64,000 nt of DNA from Streptomyces yatensis (GCF_018069625.1 NZ_CP072941.1:9796001-9860000), one strand, 5' to 3'. Shown: positions 1 through 9,268, counted from the stretch's first letter. Program-made: numbers and translations. Notes: generated by a model not told the origin, from the sequence alone.

Positions 1-581
1 GCCATGACGCGGCCGACATGGGCCAGGCACTCCTCGATGACGGGCAGTGGGGAGTGCGAGAAGACACTGTGCGCGTGCACCACGTCGAAGTGGGCGTCGG
101 GCAGGAAACGCAGCGTCAGATCGCGGACCGGGGTGAGGGTGGGACGGCGGCCCTGCAGCCCCTCGCGCACCAGCGTGTCCTGCGCGGCCGCGAGGATCTC
201 GGGCGAGATGTCGACCCCGTAGTAGTGGCCCGGCTCCAGATGGCTGATGAACCGCCAGCCCGCCCGCAGATTGCCGCAGCCGATCTCCAGCATCCGGTGT
301 TCCGGCCGCAGACCGTGGTCGAGCAGATAGTCGAACTGCATCGCGCCCAGCGCCAGCCACCGCTCATGGCTGCGGCTGCCGACCGCCGCTTCCGGGCTGG
401 TGCGGGTGTCGGACCGCATCACCGCGCGGTAGTACGCGACGTGGTCCGGGTAGCGGTAGCGCAGCCAGGCGTCCCGGGTGGCGCGGACCAGATGGCGCGG
501 CACCCGCTGCGGGTGGCGCAGCGCGTAGGACACCCGGTGACCGAGGGCGGAGCGGTTGACGGTGAGCTTCTTGGCGGGCAT
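1..581 (-). CDS. SAM-dependent class I methyltransferase, C-terminus cut by window edge
   Basis: The reverse strand reads in one frame from ATG at 581 to the window edge (193 codons seen, no stop). The protein begins MPAKKLTVNRSALGHRVSYA and has a basic N-terminal segment of about 70 residues. A Rossmann-fold methyltransferase core follows: motif I MLEIGCGNLRAG near residue 97, then HYYGVDISPEI (acidic loop after strand 2) and FDVVHAHSVFSH (motif IV region). This is the SAM-binding architecture of small-molecule or sugar/lipid methyltransferases. Substrate is not readable. The start is supported because upstream frames lose coding character; the ribosome site is weak (GAGAGAG). The gene is the first of its strand here and points out of the window, so its operon partners are unseen. 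Confidence 0.8.
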   Translation of the reverse strand, partial: MPAKKLTVNRSALGHRVSYALRHPQRVPRHLVRATRDAWLRYRYPDHVAYYRAVMRSDTRTSPEAAVGSRSHERWLALGAMQFDYLLDHGLRPEHRMLEIGCGNLRAGWRFISHLEPGHYYGVDISPEILAAAQDTLVREGLQGRRPTLTPVRDLTLRFLPDAHFDVVHAHSVFSHSPLPVIEECLAHVGRVM

Positions 582-970
582 GTGGACTCTCTCGTGATCG
601 TCGTACGGACGCGGCGGACCATGCGTTCCCGCGTCGCTGTTGTCGGTACCAGCCTCGGCGCCGTGGCGACGGCGGGGATCGGCGGAGCGGTCCCGGTCCC
701 AAGGCGGTCCGGGTGATCGCCGTGTCAACCGATCGGATGATGCGGCGTCCGGTGCGGCGGGTTAGGACTGGCTGAGGGAGTGAACCCAGAAGAGCCGGAG
801 ACGTCCGGAGCGAACGGAAGAGGTCCGGAGTGGAACCGGGAGAGCGGGGAGGGGCCGGGGTGCGGTCGGCGGTCAGGGCGGTCAGGGCGGTCGGGCGGTC
901 GGGGCGGTCAGGGTGGGCGCCGTGGTCGGCCGTGTGGTCGGCATGGTCCGGGCGGTCCGGGACCGACGGG
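582..970. other. Intergenic stretch with GGCGGTCAG short repeats
   Basis: Divergent promoter region between the methyltransferase and the histidine kinase. From about 862 to 920 it carries a run of near-identical 9-base units of the type GGCGGTCAG/GGCGGTCGG. The kinase frame is open through this run, so an upstream start (830 or 860) would encode a low-complexity VRAVRAV stretch. I prefer the start at 971 and treat the repeat as noncoding or leader sequence. No RNA gene or other ORF was recognised. Confidence 0.5.
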
Positions 971-2197
971 GTGGACGATCCGGACGAGCGGTGGCTGACG
1001 GCGGTCCTGCACATCGCGTTCTTCCTGCTGCTGGGCGCCTCGCTGGTCCGCTATCTGATCCGGGACACCGGCACCCCGCCCAACGGCTGGGTCGTCGCCC
1101 TCTTCGTGGCCTTCGGCGCGCTCTATCTGCCCGGCCGGTGGCCGGCGCCCGCGCCGAGCCCCGGCGGCCGGCCCTCCGGCCGCTATCTGGTCTGGCTGAC
1201 GGCGGTGCTGGCTGCCTGGGTCGCGCTGCTGGTCCTCGCGCCGAGCGCCGCATGGTGCGCCATGCCGCTGTTCTTCACCGGTCTGCACACGCTGCCCACC
1301 CGGTTCGCGGTGCCCTTGGCCGCCGTGCTCACCGCACTCGTCGTCGCCTCGAAACTGCGGTTCATGCACGACGGCTTCGACCCCAACGCGCTGATCGCGC
1401 CGCCCGCCATCGCCGCCGTGGCCGCCGCCGTCCTCATCCATCTGCGGCGCCAGTCGGCGCGGCAGCGGGTGCTGATCGACGATCTGGTCCGCACCCGCCG
1501 CGATCTGGCCGCGACCGAGCGGCGGGCGGGGATCCTGGCCGAGCGCCAGCGGCTGTCCTCGGAGATCCACGACACCCTCGCCCAGGGCCTGTCCAGCCAG
1601 CGGATGCTGCTGCAGGCCGCCGACCGCACCTGGGAGACGGACCCGGAGGCGGCCCGGGGCCATATGCGCGACGCGGCGGAGATCGTCTCCCACAGCCTTG
1701 CCGAGGCCCGCCGGTTCGTCCAGGACCTGGCCCCGGCCGACCTCGCCGAGCGCTCCCTGGCCCAGGCGCTCGGCGCGCTCGCCGAGCGGGAGAGCGGCGC
1801 GGGGCAGACGGTGGACTTCCACCTCGACGGACCCCTCGGGCCGCTGCCCGAGCGAGTGGAGGCGGCGCTGCTGCGCATCGCCCAGGGCGCGCTGGCCAAT
1901 GTGCGGGAGCACGCCGGGGCGAGCCGGGCCGCGCTCACCCTGACCTGCATGGGCGACCAGATCTGTCTGGACATCGCCGATGACGGCCGCGGCTTCGGCA
2001 CCGACACCGTCCCCGCTCCCGGTGCCGACCGGTCGCGCGGACACGGGCTGCCGGCGATGCGGGTCCGCGTACGGCAGCTGGGCGGCACGCTCACCGTCGA
2101 GTCCGCACCGGGCGAGGGGACGGTCGTCTCGGCCGCGATCCCCGTCGAGCCCCTTACCGCCCCCGTCCCCGACCGTCCCGTGGAGGCCACGGCATGA
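971..2197 (+). CDS. Two-component sensor histidine kinase (NarL-partner, HisKA_3 type)
   Basis: Membrane sensor kinase of about 408 residues. The N-terminal 150 residues hold four to five hydrophobic segments with hardly any extracellular loop, suggesting intramembrane or cell-envelope sensing. A short coiled linker leads to the dimerisation helix with the phospho-acceptor in EIHDTLAQGL (His about 200). The HATPase domain follows, with N box NVREHAG near 310, G1 DDGRGFG near 337, and GHGLPAMRVRVRQLGG. The stop overlaps the next gene's start by 4 bases (ATGA), so kinase and regulator are translationally coupled. The frame is open from 830, but that adds a low-complexity repeat; GTG 971 just before DDPDERW is chosen, GTG 860 is possible. 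The signal is unknown. Confidence 0.85.
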   Translation: MDDPDERWLTAVLHIAFFLLLGASLVRYLIRDTGTPPNGWVVALFVAFGALYLPGRWPAPAPSPGGRPSGRYLVWLTAVLAAWVALLVLAPSAAWCAMPLFFTGLHTLPTRFAVPLAAVLTALVVASKLRFMHDGFDPNALIAPPAIAAVAAAVLIHLRRQSARQRVLIDDLVRTRRDLAATERRAGILAERQRLSSEIHDTLAQGLSSQRMLLQAADRTWETDPEAARGHMRDAAEIVSHSLAEARRFVQDLAPADLAERSLAQALGALAERESGAGQTVDFHLDGPLGPLPERVEAALLRIAQGALANVREHAGASRAALTLTCMGDQICLDIADDGRGFGTDTVPAPGADRSRGHGLPAMRVRVRQLGGTLTVESAPGEGTVVSAAIPVEPLTAPVPDRPVEATA

Positions 2198-2895
2198 GCT
2201 CGACCCCGTCCCCGTCGTCAGGCCCTGCCCCGAGCGCGGATGCGGCCGCGGGACCGATCCCGCCCGCCCCCGCCATCCGGCTGCTGCTCTGCGACGACCA
2301 CGCCGTGGTGCGGGCCGGGCTGCGGGCGCTGCTGGCCAGCACCGACGGCATCGAGGTGGTCGGCGAGGCGGGCGGCGGCGAGGAGGCCCTCGCCATGGCC
2401 GCCCGGCTCCGGCCCGATGTGGTGCTGATGGATCTGCAGCTCGGGGAGGGCATGGACGGGGTGACCGCCACCCGGCGGCTGGTCTCCGGCGACCCGCCCG
2501 CGCCCCGCGTCCTGGTGCTCACCATGTTCGACACCGACGCCGACATCACCCGTGCCATCGAGGCCGGGGCCACCGGCTATCTGCTCAAGGCCGAGCGGCC
2601 GGAGGAGCTGTTCGCGGCGATCCGGAACGCCGCCTCCGGCCGTACCGCGCTGTCCGCCCCGGTCGCCGACCGGGTGCTGGCCCGGATGCGCAGCCCGCGC
2701 CCCGGGCTGTCCGAGCGGGAGCGCGACATCCTCCGGCAACTGGCCCGCGGCCTGGGCAACCGGGAGATCGCCCGGGCCCTTTTCATCAGCGAGGCCACCG
2801 TCAAGACCCATCTGGGCCGGATCTACGGGAAATTGGGGGTCGAGACGCGGGCCGGGGCGGTGGCGGTGGCCACCGAGCGGCGGTTGCTGCCCTGA
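2194..2895 (+). CDS. LuxR/NarL-family response regulator
   Basis: 233 residues, the cognate regulator of the kinase just upstream (ATGA overlap). After about 27 Pro/Ser-rich residues the receiver domain starts with RLLLCDDHAVVRAG (acidic pair D33-D34). The phospho-acceptor is D80 in VVLMDLQLG, with the switch Thr in VLTMFDTD and the conserved Lys at about 132 in YLLKAERPEE. A GerE-type helix-turn-helix lies at the C-terminus: LSERERDILRQLARGLGNRE, then EATVKTHLGRIYGKLG. All catalytic residues are intact. It ends 11 bases before the convergent channel gene. Targets cannot be read from the sequence; autoregulation and control of an adjacent exporter would be typical of the family. Confidence 0.93.
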   Translation: MSSTPSPSSGPAPSADAAAGPIPPAPAIRLLLCDDHAVVRAGLRALLASTDGIEVVGEAGGGEEALAMAARLRPDVVLMDLQLGEGMDGVTATRRLVSGDPPAPRVLVLTMFDTDADITRAIEAGATGYLLKAERPEELFAAIRNAASGRTALSAPVADRVLARMRSPRPGLSERERDILRQLARGLGNREIARALFISEATVKTHLGRIYGKLGVETRAGAVAVATERRLLP

Positions 2896-2906
2896 CGGCG
2901 TCGGCG

Positions 2907-3968
2907 TCAGACCGCCGAACGGTCCGGCAGCGTCAGCCGGTCCTGGTCGGGCAGGACGAGCGTCCGCGTGGGCAGCGGGATCTCGATGCCCTCGGCGCGG
3001 AACCGGCGGTGCAGCTCCTTCATGAACTCATGCTTGATGAGGTACTGGTCGCTGAACTCCAGGGCCCGCAGAAACACCGAGAAGTCGATGCCGGACTCTC
3101 CGAAGGTGTGGAAGCGCACGCTCGTCTCGTGGTCGACGACCCCGCCCTCGACGCCGGACATGACCTTCCCGGCGACCTCGATCGTCACCCGCTCGACGTG
3201 GTCCAGATCGCTTCCGTAGCCGACCCTCGCCTGGACCATGACCGACATCTGCTGCTCGGGCTGGTGAAAGTTGGTCATGATGGTGTTGCCCAGCTTGGCG
3301 TTCGGGATGATGACGAGGTTGTCCGACAGTTGCCGCACCGCCGTGTTGCGCCAGTTGATGTCGACCACATAGCCCTCCTCCCCGCTGCTGAGCCGGATGT
3401 AGTGGCCGGGCTGCACCGTCTTGGAGGCCAGGATGTGCACCCCCGCGAAGAGATTGGCCAGGGTGTCCTGCAGCGCCAGGGCGACCGCCAGACCGCCCAC
3501 GCCCAGGGCGGTGAGCAGTGGTGCGATCGAGACGCCCAGCGTCTCCAGCAGGATCAGCACGCCCATCGCCAGCACCGCGATCCGCGTGATGTTCACGAAG
3601 ATGGTGGCCGTGCCCGCCACCCCGGAGCGGGACAGCGCGAGCGAGCGCACCATACCGGCCACCACCCGCGCCGCGGTGACCGTGCTCACCAGGATCAGCA
3701 CGGCCTTCAGCGTCTGATTGACGTCATGGCCGACCGTGGGGGTCAGCGGCAGCGCGGCGGCCGCGGCGGCGACACCGGCGGCCATCGACGCCCACGGCGC
3801 CAGTGTGCGCAGGGTGTCGACGATGATGTCGTCGCCGCTCCACCGGGTGGAACGGGCCCGCTCGCCCAGCCAGCGCAGCGCCACGCGCAACAGCACACCA
3901 CCGGCCGCGCCGCAGACCAGCGCCGCCCCGACGATGATGACATCGTGCAACGTCAGGCCCCGGTTCAT
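2907..3968 (-). CDS. MscS-family mechanosensitive ion channel
   Basis: 353 residues with an N-terminal membrane helix (VIIVGAALVCGAAGGVLL) and two to three more hydrophobic helices. These lead into the pore-lining segment LTALGVGGLAVALALQDTLANLFAG, followed by the beta domain (IRLSSGEEGYVVDINWRNTAV, NLVIIPNAKLG). The order matches the small-conductance mechanosensitive channel family, which opens under membrane tension to release solutes on osmotic downshift. Length is close to typical MscS/YnaI-like proteins of actinobacteria. ATG 3968 is preceded by GGGAGGTGG. The gene is convergent with the response regulator, and its 5' side faces the divergent MFS gene. Ion selectivity cannot be told from sequence. 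Confidence 0.88.
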   Translation of the reverse strand: MNRGLTLHDVIIVGAALVCGAAGGVLLRVALRWLGERARSTRWSGDDIIVDTLRTLAPWASMAAGVAAAAAALPLTPTVGHDVNQTLKAVLILVSTVTAARVVAGMVRSLALSRSGVAGTATIFVNITRIAVLAMGVLILLETLGVSIAPLLTALGVGGLAVALALQDTLANLFAGVHILASKTVQPGHYIRLSSGEEGYVVDINWRNTAVRQLSDNLVIIPNAKLGNTIMTNFHQPEQQMSVMVQARVGYGSDLDHVERVTIEVAGKVMSGVEGGVVDHETSVRFHTFGESGIDFSVFLRALEFSDQYLIKHEFMKELHRRFRAEGIEIPLPTRTLVLPDQDRLTLPDRSAV

Positions 3969-4242
3969 CGGCCACCTCCCGCTATGCCGGAAAGCGCGTC
4001 AGAACCGGCCGTGCGGCCACCGGTCGTCGGTGCGGCCCCCGGTCTGGAGTTCTGTGGGATCACGTTGTCACCTGCTCGTGCCTGGGTTGTACGGGCTGCG
4101 CCGGGCGTACAGGTGTACGGCTCCGGCGTGAGGTGCCATCCTGCCGCATGCGATCAGGGCCGGATGACGGGATGCCCCGCTACCGCACGTAACCCGCCAG
4201 GAAGGCGACGGCGCGCCACCGCGTTTGACGGACAGGTGATGT

Positions 4243-5457
4243 GTGGTGGAATCGGGTCGTATGGACAGCCGCAAGGACGTGGACAGGGGATGGCCGTTCC
4301 TCGCGGCCGCCTACGCCTTCGTGGTCACGATGTGCGGTACGACGCTGCCCACCCCGCTCTACTCGCTCTACCAGCGGGAGTTCGGCTTCTCCTCGTTCAT
4401 GGTCACGGTGATCTTCGCGGTGTACGCGGCGGGGGTCATCGTCGCGCTGCTGCTGCTCGGGCGCATGTCCGACTTCATCGGGCGACGGCCCGTCCTGCTG
4501 GCAGCGCTGGCGCTGTCGGCCCTGAGCGCGGTGTGTTTCCTCCTCGCCGGCGGACTGCCGGAGCTGTTCACCGGCCGCACCCTGTCGGGGCTGTCCGCCG
4601 GTCTGGCCACCGGCACCGCCACCGTGATGGTGATCGAGCTGGCCCCCGAGCGCCGGCGCCGCGCCGCCACCCTGCTCGCGACCGGGGCCAATCTGGGCGG
4701 TCTCGGGGTCGGCCCGTTGCTGGCGGGTGTGCTGGCGCAATACGCCCCGGCGCCGCTGAAGCTGGTGTTCGTGGTGGACCTGGTGCTGGTGGCGGTGGCC
4801 GCCGCCGTGGTGCTCGCCCTCCCGGAGACCGTACGGACCCGGGGCCGCCCGCCGCTGAGGCCGCAGCGGCTGCGGGTGCCCAAGGAGATGCGCGCGACAT
4901 TCGCCGCCGCGGCCATGGCCGGCTTCGCGGGCTTCGCCACGCTGGGCCTGTTCACCTCGGTGTCGCCCACGTTCCTGAGCGAGGTGGAGGGGGAGAGCAA
5001 TCTCGCGGTGGCCGGTGCCGTGGTGTTCTCCGTGTTCGCCGCCTCCGTCGCGGGGCAGGCGCTGGGGCGGCGGCTGGGCCCCGGGCGGTCGCTGCCCGGC
5101 GGGTGCGCGATGCTGGTGGCCGGTATGGCGGTCATCGCGGTCTCGCTGGCGATCGCGTCGCTGGCGCTGCTGGTATTGGGCGCCGTGATCGCGGGGACGG
5201 GCCAGGGGCTGTCGTTCCTGGCCGCCGTACGGGTGGTGACGGAGCGCAGCCCGGCCGACCGGCGCGCCGAGGTCACCTCCGCCCTGTTCGTGCTGATGTA
5301 TCTGGCGATCTCGATTCCGGTGATCGGCGTGGGGGCGCTGTCGCTCGCGGTCGGACTGCGCTCCGCCGGGCTCATCTTCACGGGCTGTGTGGCCCTGCTG
5401 GCCGCGGCCGCGCTGCTGCGGCTGCGGGGGATCTCCGCGAAGGCATCCGACCGCTAG
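4243..5457 (+). CDS. MFS transporter (drug/sugar efflux type)
   Basis: About 404 residues with 12 predicted membrane helices. The family signature motif A sits in the loop between helices 2 and 3 (LGRMSDFIGRRPVLL), and motif B/C-like helices follow (TGRTLSGLSAGLATGTATV). The cytoplasmic loop between helices 6 and 7 is basic and short. These are the marks of 12-TM drug:proton antiporters, though the substrate is open. Start choice is between GTG 4243 (GGACAGG 6 bases upstream) and ATG 4261 (no clear ribosome site). No regulator gene is adjacent on the same strand. The region after it up to 5742 has no recognisable gene. Confidence 0.85.
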   Translation: MVESGRMDSRKDVDRGWPFLAAAYAFVVTMCGTTLPTPLYSLYQREFGFSSFMVTVIFAVYAAGVIVALLLLGRMSDFIGRRPVLLAALALSALSAVCFLLAGGLPELFTGRTLSGLSAGLATGTATVMVIELAPERRRRAATLLATGANLGGLGVGPLLAGVLAQYAPAPLKLVFVVDLVLVAVAAAVVLALPETVRTRGRPPLRPQRLRVPKEMRATFAAAAMAGFAGFATLGLFTSVSPTFLSEVEGESNLAVAGAVVFSVFAASVAGQALGRRLGPGRSLPGGCAMLVAGMAVIAVSLAIASLALLVLGAVIAGTGQGLSFLAAVRVVTERSPADRRAEVTSALFVLMYLAISIPVIGVGALSLAVGLRSAGLIFTGCVALLAAAALLRLRGISAKASDR

Positions 5458-5742
5458 GGTCTGGCTGCCCGGTGGCGGGCGATGTTCGACCAAGCCATGG
5501 CCCGGATCGGGGGGGCCGGTTCGCTCGGGTGGAACCGAGGGCGACCGCCCGCGCCATTCTGCTCGGACCGCTGTCGAGTGTCGGGCGGAAGACTGCCGGC
5601 GGCCGGCCGAACGGGCTGGCCTGGCGCGGCCCGGGCCGATGCAGCGCCTGCTGCGCTACGCTCGCTGGACGCCGAGGCCGGCGCGGGGCCGAAGGCTGCC
5701 GTCCTCGCTCCGACTCAGGTCACCGGATTCCGGTGGCTCTGT

Positions 5743-6681
5743 TCACCATGCGCCGATGACCGGCGCGTCGGGTCCGTGCTGCCGCCAGCCCTCATTGAGG
5801 CGCGCGAGCCGATCCGCGGCGGCGATGCCACGCAGGGACGCGACCTTGCCGTCGCTGACTTCGAACGCCACGGCACCCACGACCCGGTCCTCGACCACGG
5901 CGATGACGGCCGGGGAACCGTTGACCAGCGCGATGTGGAACGCGGGGGAGCCGCCGGCCAGCCGCCGCTTCGCCGGCGTGGGCTTGAAACCGGCCCGCAC
6001 GTAGGAGGCGACGCGCTCGCGCGTCGTGTACCGCAGCAGCCGCCTGGCCAGTCCGGCGCCGTCCGAGACCGCCATCACATCGTCGGTGAGCAGCGCCACC
6101 AGCCGTTCGATGCGCCCCGACGTGGCGGCGGCGAGGAACTCCTCGACGACCCGGCGCGCGGACGCGGGGTCCACCTCGCCGCCGCCGCGGCGCTCGGCGG
6201 CGACCCGGCGTCGGGCCCGGTGGACATGCTGCTGGCTCGCGGACTCGGTGATGTCGAGGATTCCGGCGATCTCGGCGTGGCTGTACGAGAAGGCCTCGCG
6301 AAGGACGTACACGGCCCGCTCGACCGGCGAGAGGCGCTCCATGAGGGTCAGTACGGCCAAGGACACCGATTCGCGCTGCTCGAAAGTATCGGCAGGGCCG
6401 AGCATCGGGTCGCCCTCGAGGAGTGGTTCGGGCAGCCAGTCTCCGACAGCGCGCTCATGGCGCGACTGCGCCGAGCGGAGCCGGTCGAGGCAGAGATTGG
6501 TGACGACCTTGGTCAGCCACGCCTCCGGCACCTCCACCCGTTCCCGGTCCGCGGCCTGCCAGCGCAGGAACGCCTCCTGCACGGCGTCCTCGGCGTCGGC
6601 CGCCGAGCCGAGCAGGCGGTACGCCAGTGAGGCCAGCCGGCCCCGGCCGGCCTCGAACCGATCGATGGCTGCGCTGTCCAT
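5743..6681 (-). CDS. ECF sigma factor of the ECF41/SigJ type with SnoaL-like C-terminal domain
   Basis: 312 residues. Region 2 occupies roughly residues 5-75 (LASLAYRLLGSAADAEDAVQ, FLRWQA, TNLCLDRLRSAQ) and region 4 roughly 100-165 (LSPVERAVYVLREAFSYSHA, ITESASQQHVHRARRRVA). The linker holds WLPEPLL, the hallmark of ECF41 sigma factors, and an extra C-terminal domain of about 130 residues looks like SnoaL/NTF2. In known ECF41 proteins the C-terminal domain tunes activity instead of a classical anti-sigma factor. The gene starts 10 bases after the stop of a FAD oxidoreductase, and ECF41 genes are typically linked to oxidoreductase/decarboxylase/epimerase genes, so the pair probably forms one autoregulated unit. 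The ATG has only a weak ribosome site, consistent with coupling. Confidence 0.88.
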   Translation of the reverse strand: MDSAAIDRFEAGRGRLASLAYRLLGSAADAEDAVQEAFLRWQAADRERVEVPEAWLTKVVTNLCLDRLRSAQSRHERAVGDWLPEPLLEGDPMLGPADTFEQRESVSLAVLTLMERLSPVERAVYVLREAFSYSHAEIAGILDITESASQQHVHRARRRVAAERRGGGEVDPASARRVVEEFLAAATSGRIERLVALLTDDVMAVSDGAGLARRLLRYTTRERVASYVRAGFKPTPAKRRLAGGSPAFHIALVNGSPAVIAVVEDRVVGAVAFEVSDGKVASLRGIAAADRLARLNEGWRQHGPDAPVIGAW

Positions 6682-6691
6682 GCGCAGCAGC

Positions 6692-7882
6692 CTATGCGGT
6701 GGCCCTCACACCGACCTGGTCAGGCGCGGTGGCCAGGCGGCGCTTGCGCTTCGGCATGCCGAAGGTCGGGTGGGCGATGCCCCACCCGGCTCCCTTGAGC
6801 ACGCCCGACTTGAGCCGCGCGGCGGTCCGGCCGCCCAGGTACCAGGACCTCGGTCGGACGTCCCCGTCCACCATCTGGAAGATCGCGTCCCGCCGCCCGA
6901 GGCTGATGTGGTTGCCGTGGTACTTCAGCCCGGTGGCCGGGATCTCGCCGCCCGTCAGACGCGCGATGATCGCGGCGGTCGCCTGCATGTTGGTGTAGCC
7001 GGCCGAGGCGCAGGACATCGGTAGCGGCCGGCCGTTCTCGCCGATCGCGTAGGCGCTGTCACCGGCGGCGTAGACGTCCGGGTGCGAGACCGAGCGCATG
7101 GTGCGGTCGACGACGATCTGGCCGGTCGCGGCGACCTCCAGGCCGCCGGCGGCCGCGATGGGGTGCACGGCGAACCCGGCCGACCACACCGTCACGTCGG
7201 CCGGGATGGACGTACCGTCGGCGGCGATCGCCCGTGTCGGCTCGACAGCTTCGACGCCGCTGTGCTCGTGGACGGTGATGCCGAGCCGTTCGAAGGCTTG
7301 GCGCAGGTGACGGCGGGCCTTCGGGGAGAGCCAGGCGCCCAGCTCGCCGCGGGCGGCGAGCGCGACCGAGAGGTCGGGCCGGGACTCGGCCAACTCGGTG
7401 GCGGTCTCGATACCCGTCAGCCCCTCACCGACGACCAGCACGGTGCCGCCTTCGCCCAGGCCGGCCAGGCGCTCGCGCAGACGCAGCGCCGAGGTCCGGC
7501 CGGTCACATCGAAGGAGTACTCGGCCGCGCCGGGGACGCCATGGTGGGCTACGGAGCTGCCGAGCGTGTAGAGAAGCGTGTCGTACGCGAGCTCGCCGTC
7601 GCCGTCCTCGCCGGTCACGGCGACGGTCCTGCGCTCGGGGTCCACGCCGGTGACGCGCGCCAGGCGCAACCGCACGCCGGTGCCCGCGAATACGTCGGAG
7701 AGCCCCCGGAACGGGATGTCTTGGCCGGTCGCGAGCTGGTGGAGCCGCATCCGCTCAACGAAGTCGGGCGCGGCGTTGACCACGGTGATCTCGGTGTCGG
7801 CTGGGGAGAGCCGGCGGGCCAGATTTCCGGCGGCGAAGGCCCCGGCGTATCCGGCGCCGAGGACGACGATGCGGTGCTTCAT
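6692..7882 (-). CDS. FAD-dependent pyridine nucleotide-disulfide family oxidoreductase (NDH-2-like)
   Basis: 396 residues starting MKHRIVVLGAGYAGAFAAGN, a dinucleotide-binding motif for FAD. A second Rossmann motif for NAD(P)H is GGTVLVVGEGLTGIETATEL, and the C-terminal FAD contact is HPDVYAAGDSAYAIG. No redox-active CXXC is present, so it resembles type II NADH dehydrogenase or ferredoxin-reductase-like enzymes rather than a disulfide reductase. ATG 7882 is chosen over an upstream open frame because it sits at the Rossmann motif and has AGGAG 8 bases before it. It is the first gene of an operon with the ECF41 sigma factor, likely a target of it. Confidence 0.88.
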   Translation of the reverse strand: MKHRIVVLGAGYAGAFAAGNLARRLSPADTEITVVNAAPDFVERMRLHQLATGQDIPFRGLSDVFAGTGVRLRLARVTGVDPERRTVAVTGEDGDGELAYDTLLYTLGSSVAHHGVPGAAEYSFDVTGRTSALRLRERLAGLGEGGTVLVVGEGLTGIETATELAESRPDLSVALAARGELGAWLSPKARRHLRQAFERLGITVHEHSGVEAVEPTRAIAADGTSIPADVTVWSAGFAVHPIAAAGGLEVAATGQIVVDRTMRSVSHPDVYAAGDSAYAIGENGRPLPMSCASAGYTNMQATAAIIARLTGGEIPATGLKYHGNHISLGRRDAIFQMVDGDVRPRSWYLGGRTAARLKSGVLKGAGWGIAHPTFGMPKRKRRLATAPDQVGVRATA

Positions 7883-7973
7883 GGCGTTGCTCCTGTCTCG
7901 TTCGCGTGCCCCTTGAACGAGACGGCGACCCGATTGCTGACAGAAGCCGGGTGTGACGTGGGTCACTTAATCA

Positions 7974-9129
7974 CTAAGAGGGGGGTGCGGTGCCGGACTC
8001 GGCCTCTTTCCGTCTGCGTTCCGCCTGCTCGCGGCGCAGCCTCTCCCGTTTGCCGTAGGCGGCGCGGCGGACCGCTTCGTCGCTTTCGAACTCCGAGCCG
8101 AGCGCTCCGCCGACGATGGCCGCCGAGCTCGCCAGCCAGGCCAGGCGCGCGTAGTCGCCGGTTCCCACCGGGCGCTTCAGCTGATTGGCCAGTACTCCGC
8201 TCTCGATGAGGAACGATGCCACCGCGAAGTCCACGACGAAGAGCCCGAGGAGGCCGCCCAGGACGCCCAGGGACAGGGTCACCACCGTGGAGGCGTTGTA
8301 CAGCGCGGCCTTCTCCCGGTCCTGGGGGGGATGGGGAGTCGGGGCGTTCCCACAGATGCCGGTGGACGATGAGCCAGGCCACCATGGTCGCCGTGGAGAA
8401 GACCGACACCACCGCGAGCCGCTCGGCCGCGATCGCGGTGGACACGTTCCACAGGGTTGCGTTGACGAGGACGACGGCGCTGGTGGCCAGGGCGGCGGCG
8501 AGGGCCTTCGCCAGAGCGGGGATCAGCCGCCAGGGGGTGTTGGCCCGCACGATGCCCAGCAGCAGGCGCAGCCGCCCCCGCGCGGCGGATCCCACGATCC
8601 GTAGATCGATGAGGTCCTCGTCCGCCGCCGCGCGCTTCAGCGGGGCGGTCCGCTGCGGGACCACGGGGCCCGTATCCGCCCACATCAGATCCCTCACCAG
8701 CCGGACGATCGAGCGGCGCAGCCGCCGTCGCAGGAAGATCCCGCCGAGCGCGGGCATGGACACCAGGGCCACCCGGTCCGCTGTGTCCGCATCGACCGCC
8801 AGTGGCCTGCCGTCGCCGTACAGGGGGAGGTCGGTGAGGCAGATGGCGATGTCCCAGGAATCGCGGATCTTCCGCTCCCGCGTCACATCGAGGATGCTCG
8901 CGCTGTCGAGCAGGGCGGCGGGCGTGGGATCGCGGACGACCTGCACGGACCACATGACGTTCGGGTCGATCTGCTCGGAGAGCAGTCCGGGCAGGTCCTC
9001 GGCCAGATCCTCCGCCAGCTCCGCGGGGGCGTCCGGATCGGCGACGAGGCCCACCGTCACCTGCGGTGGCGGCTTATCCCCGGCGTCGTGAGTTGGCTGG
9101 CTCACCCGTCCCGCCTTCCGCGATGTCAT
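7974..9129 (-). pseudogene. Membrane protein of unknown function, frameshifted at a G7 run
   Basis: The reading frame opens at 9129 (MTSRKAGRVSQ) and codes sensibly through an N-terminal soluble domain (VTVGLVADPDAPAE, DIAICLTDLPLYGDG) and two membrane helices (LAAALATSAVVLVNATLW; VVSVFSTATMVAWLIVHRHL). Just after HLWERPDSPS it loses sense. Dropping one base in the run of seven G at 8324-8330 restores a second frame that reads QDREKAALYNASTVVTLSLG, two further helices and a charged tail ending at 7974. The joined protein would be about 385 residues, not assignable to a named family. The break is a single-base homopolymer change: a sequencing error, a true null allele or a slippage site. The start lacks a strong ribosome site. 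Confidence 0.7.
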
Positions 9130-9268
9130 GGCCCGGCCCGCGCCGCCTCACGGTAACGGGACGTCCCCGCGGTGGCGCGGCGACACGGCGCTTCTCCCAC
9201 GGTTCGGCGCACCATTCGATCCGCCCCAGGGGGAGCGGATCGGCGGCATCCGGCGCGGCCGCCCCGCG

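Noticed and set aside
830..970. Longer histidine kinase N-terminus starting at 830 or 860
   Set aside because: It would encode a VRAVRAV low-complexity run produced by a GGCGGTCAG DNA repeat; GTG 971 fits the onset of normal coding better, though the upstream starts cannot be excluded.
5458..5742. Coding remnant between the MFS gene and the sigma factor
   Set aside because: Several frames are open but none resembles a family; treated as plain intergenic DNA.
1980..5759. Very long open frame of over 1200 codons across the kinase, regulator and channel genes
   Set aside because: Arg/Gly/Pro-rich translation typical of out-of-frame high-GC DNA, overlapping three well-supported genes.
7883..7975. 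ECF41-type promoter upstream of the FAD oxidoreductase
   Set aside because: TGTCAGC and CGTC occur on the reverse strand but only 11 bases apart, and a CGTCACA is 27 bases from CGTC; neither fits the roughly 16-base spacing I recall for this class.
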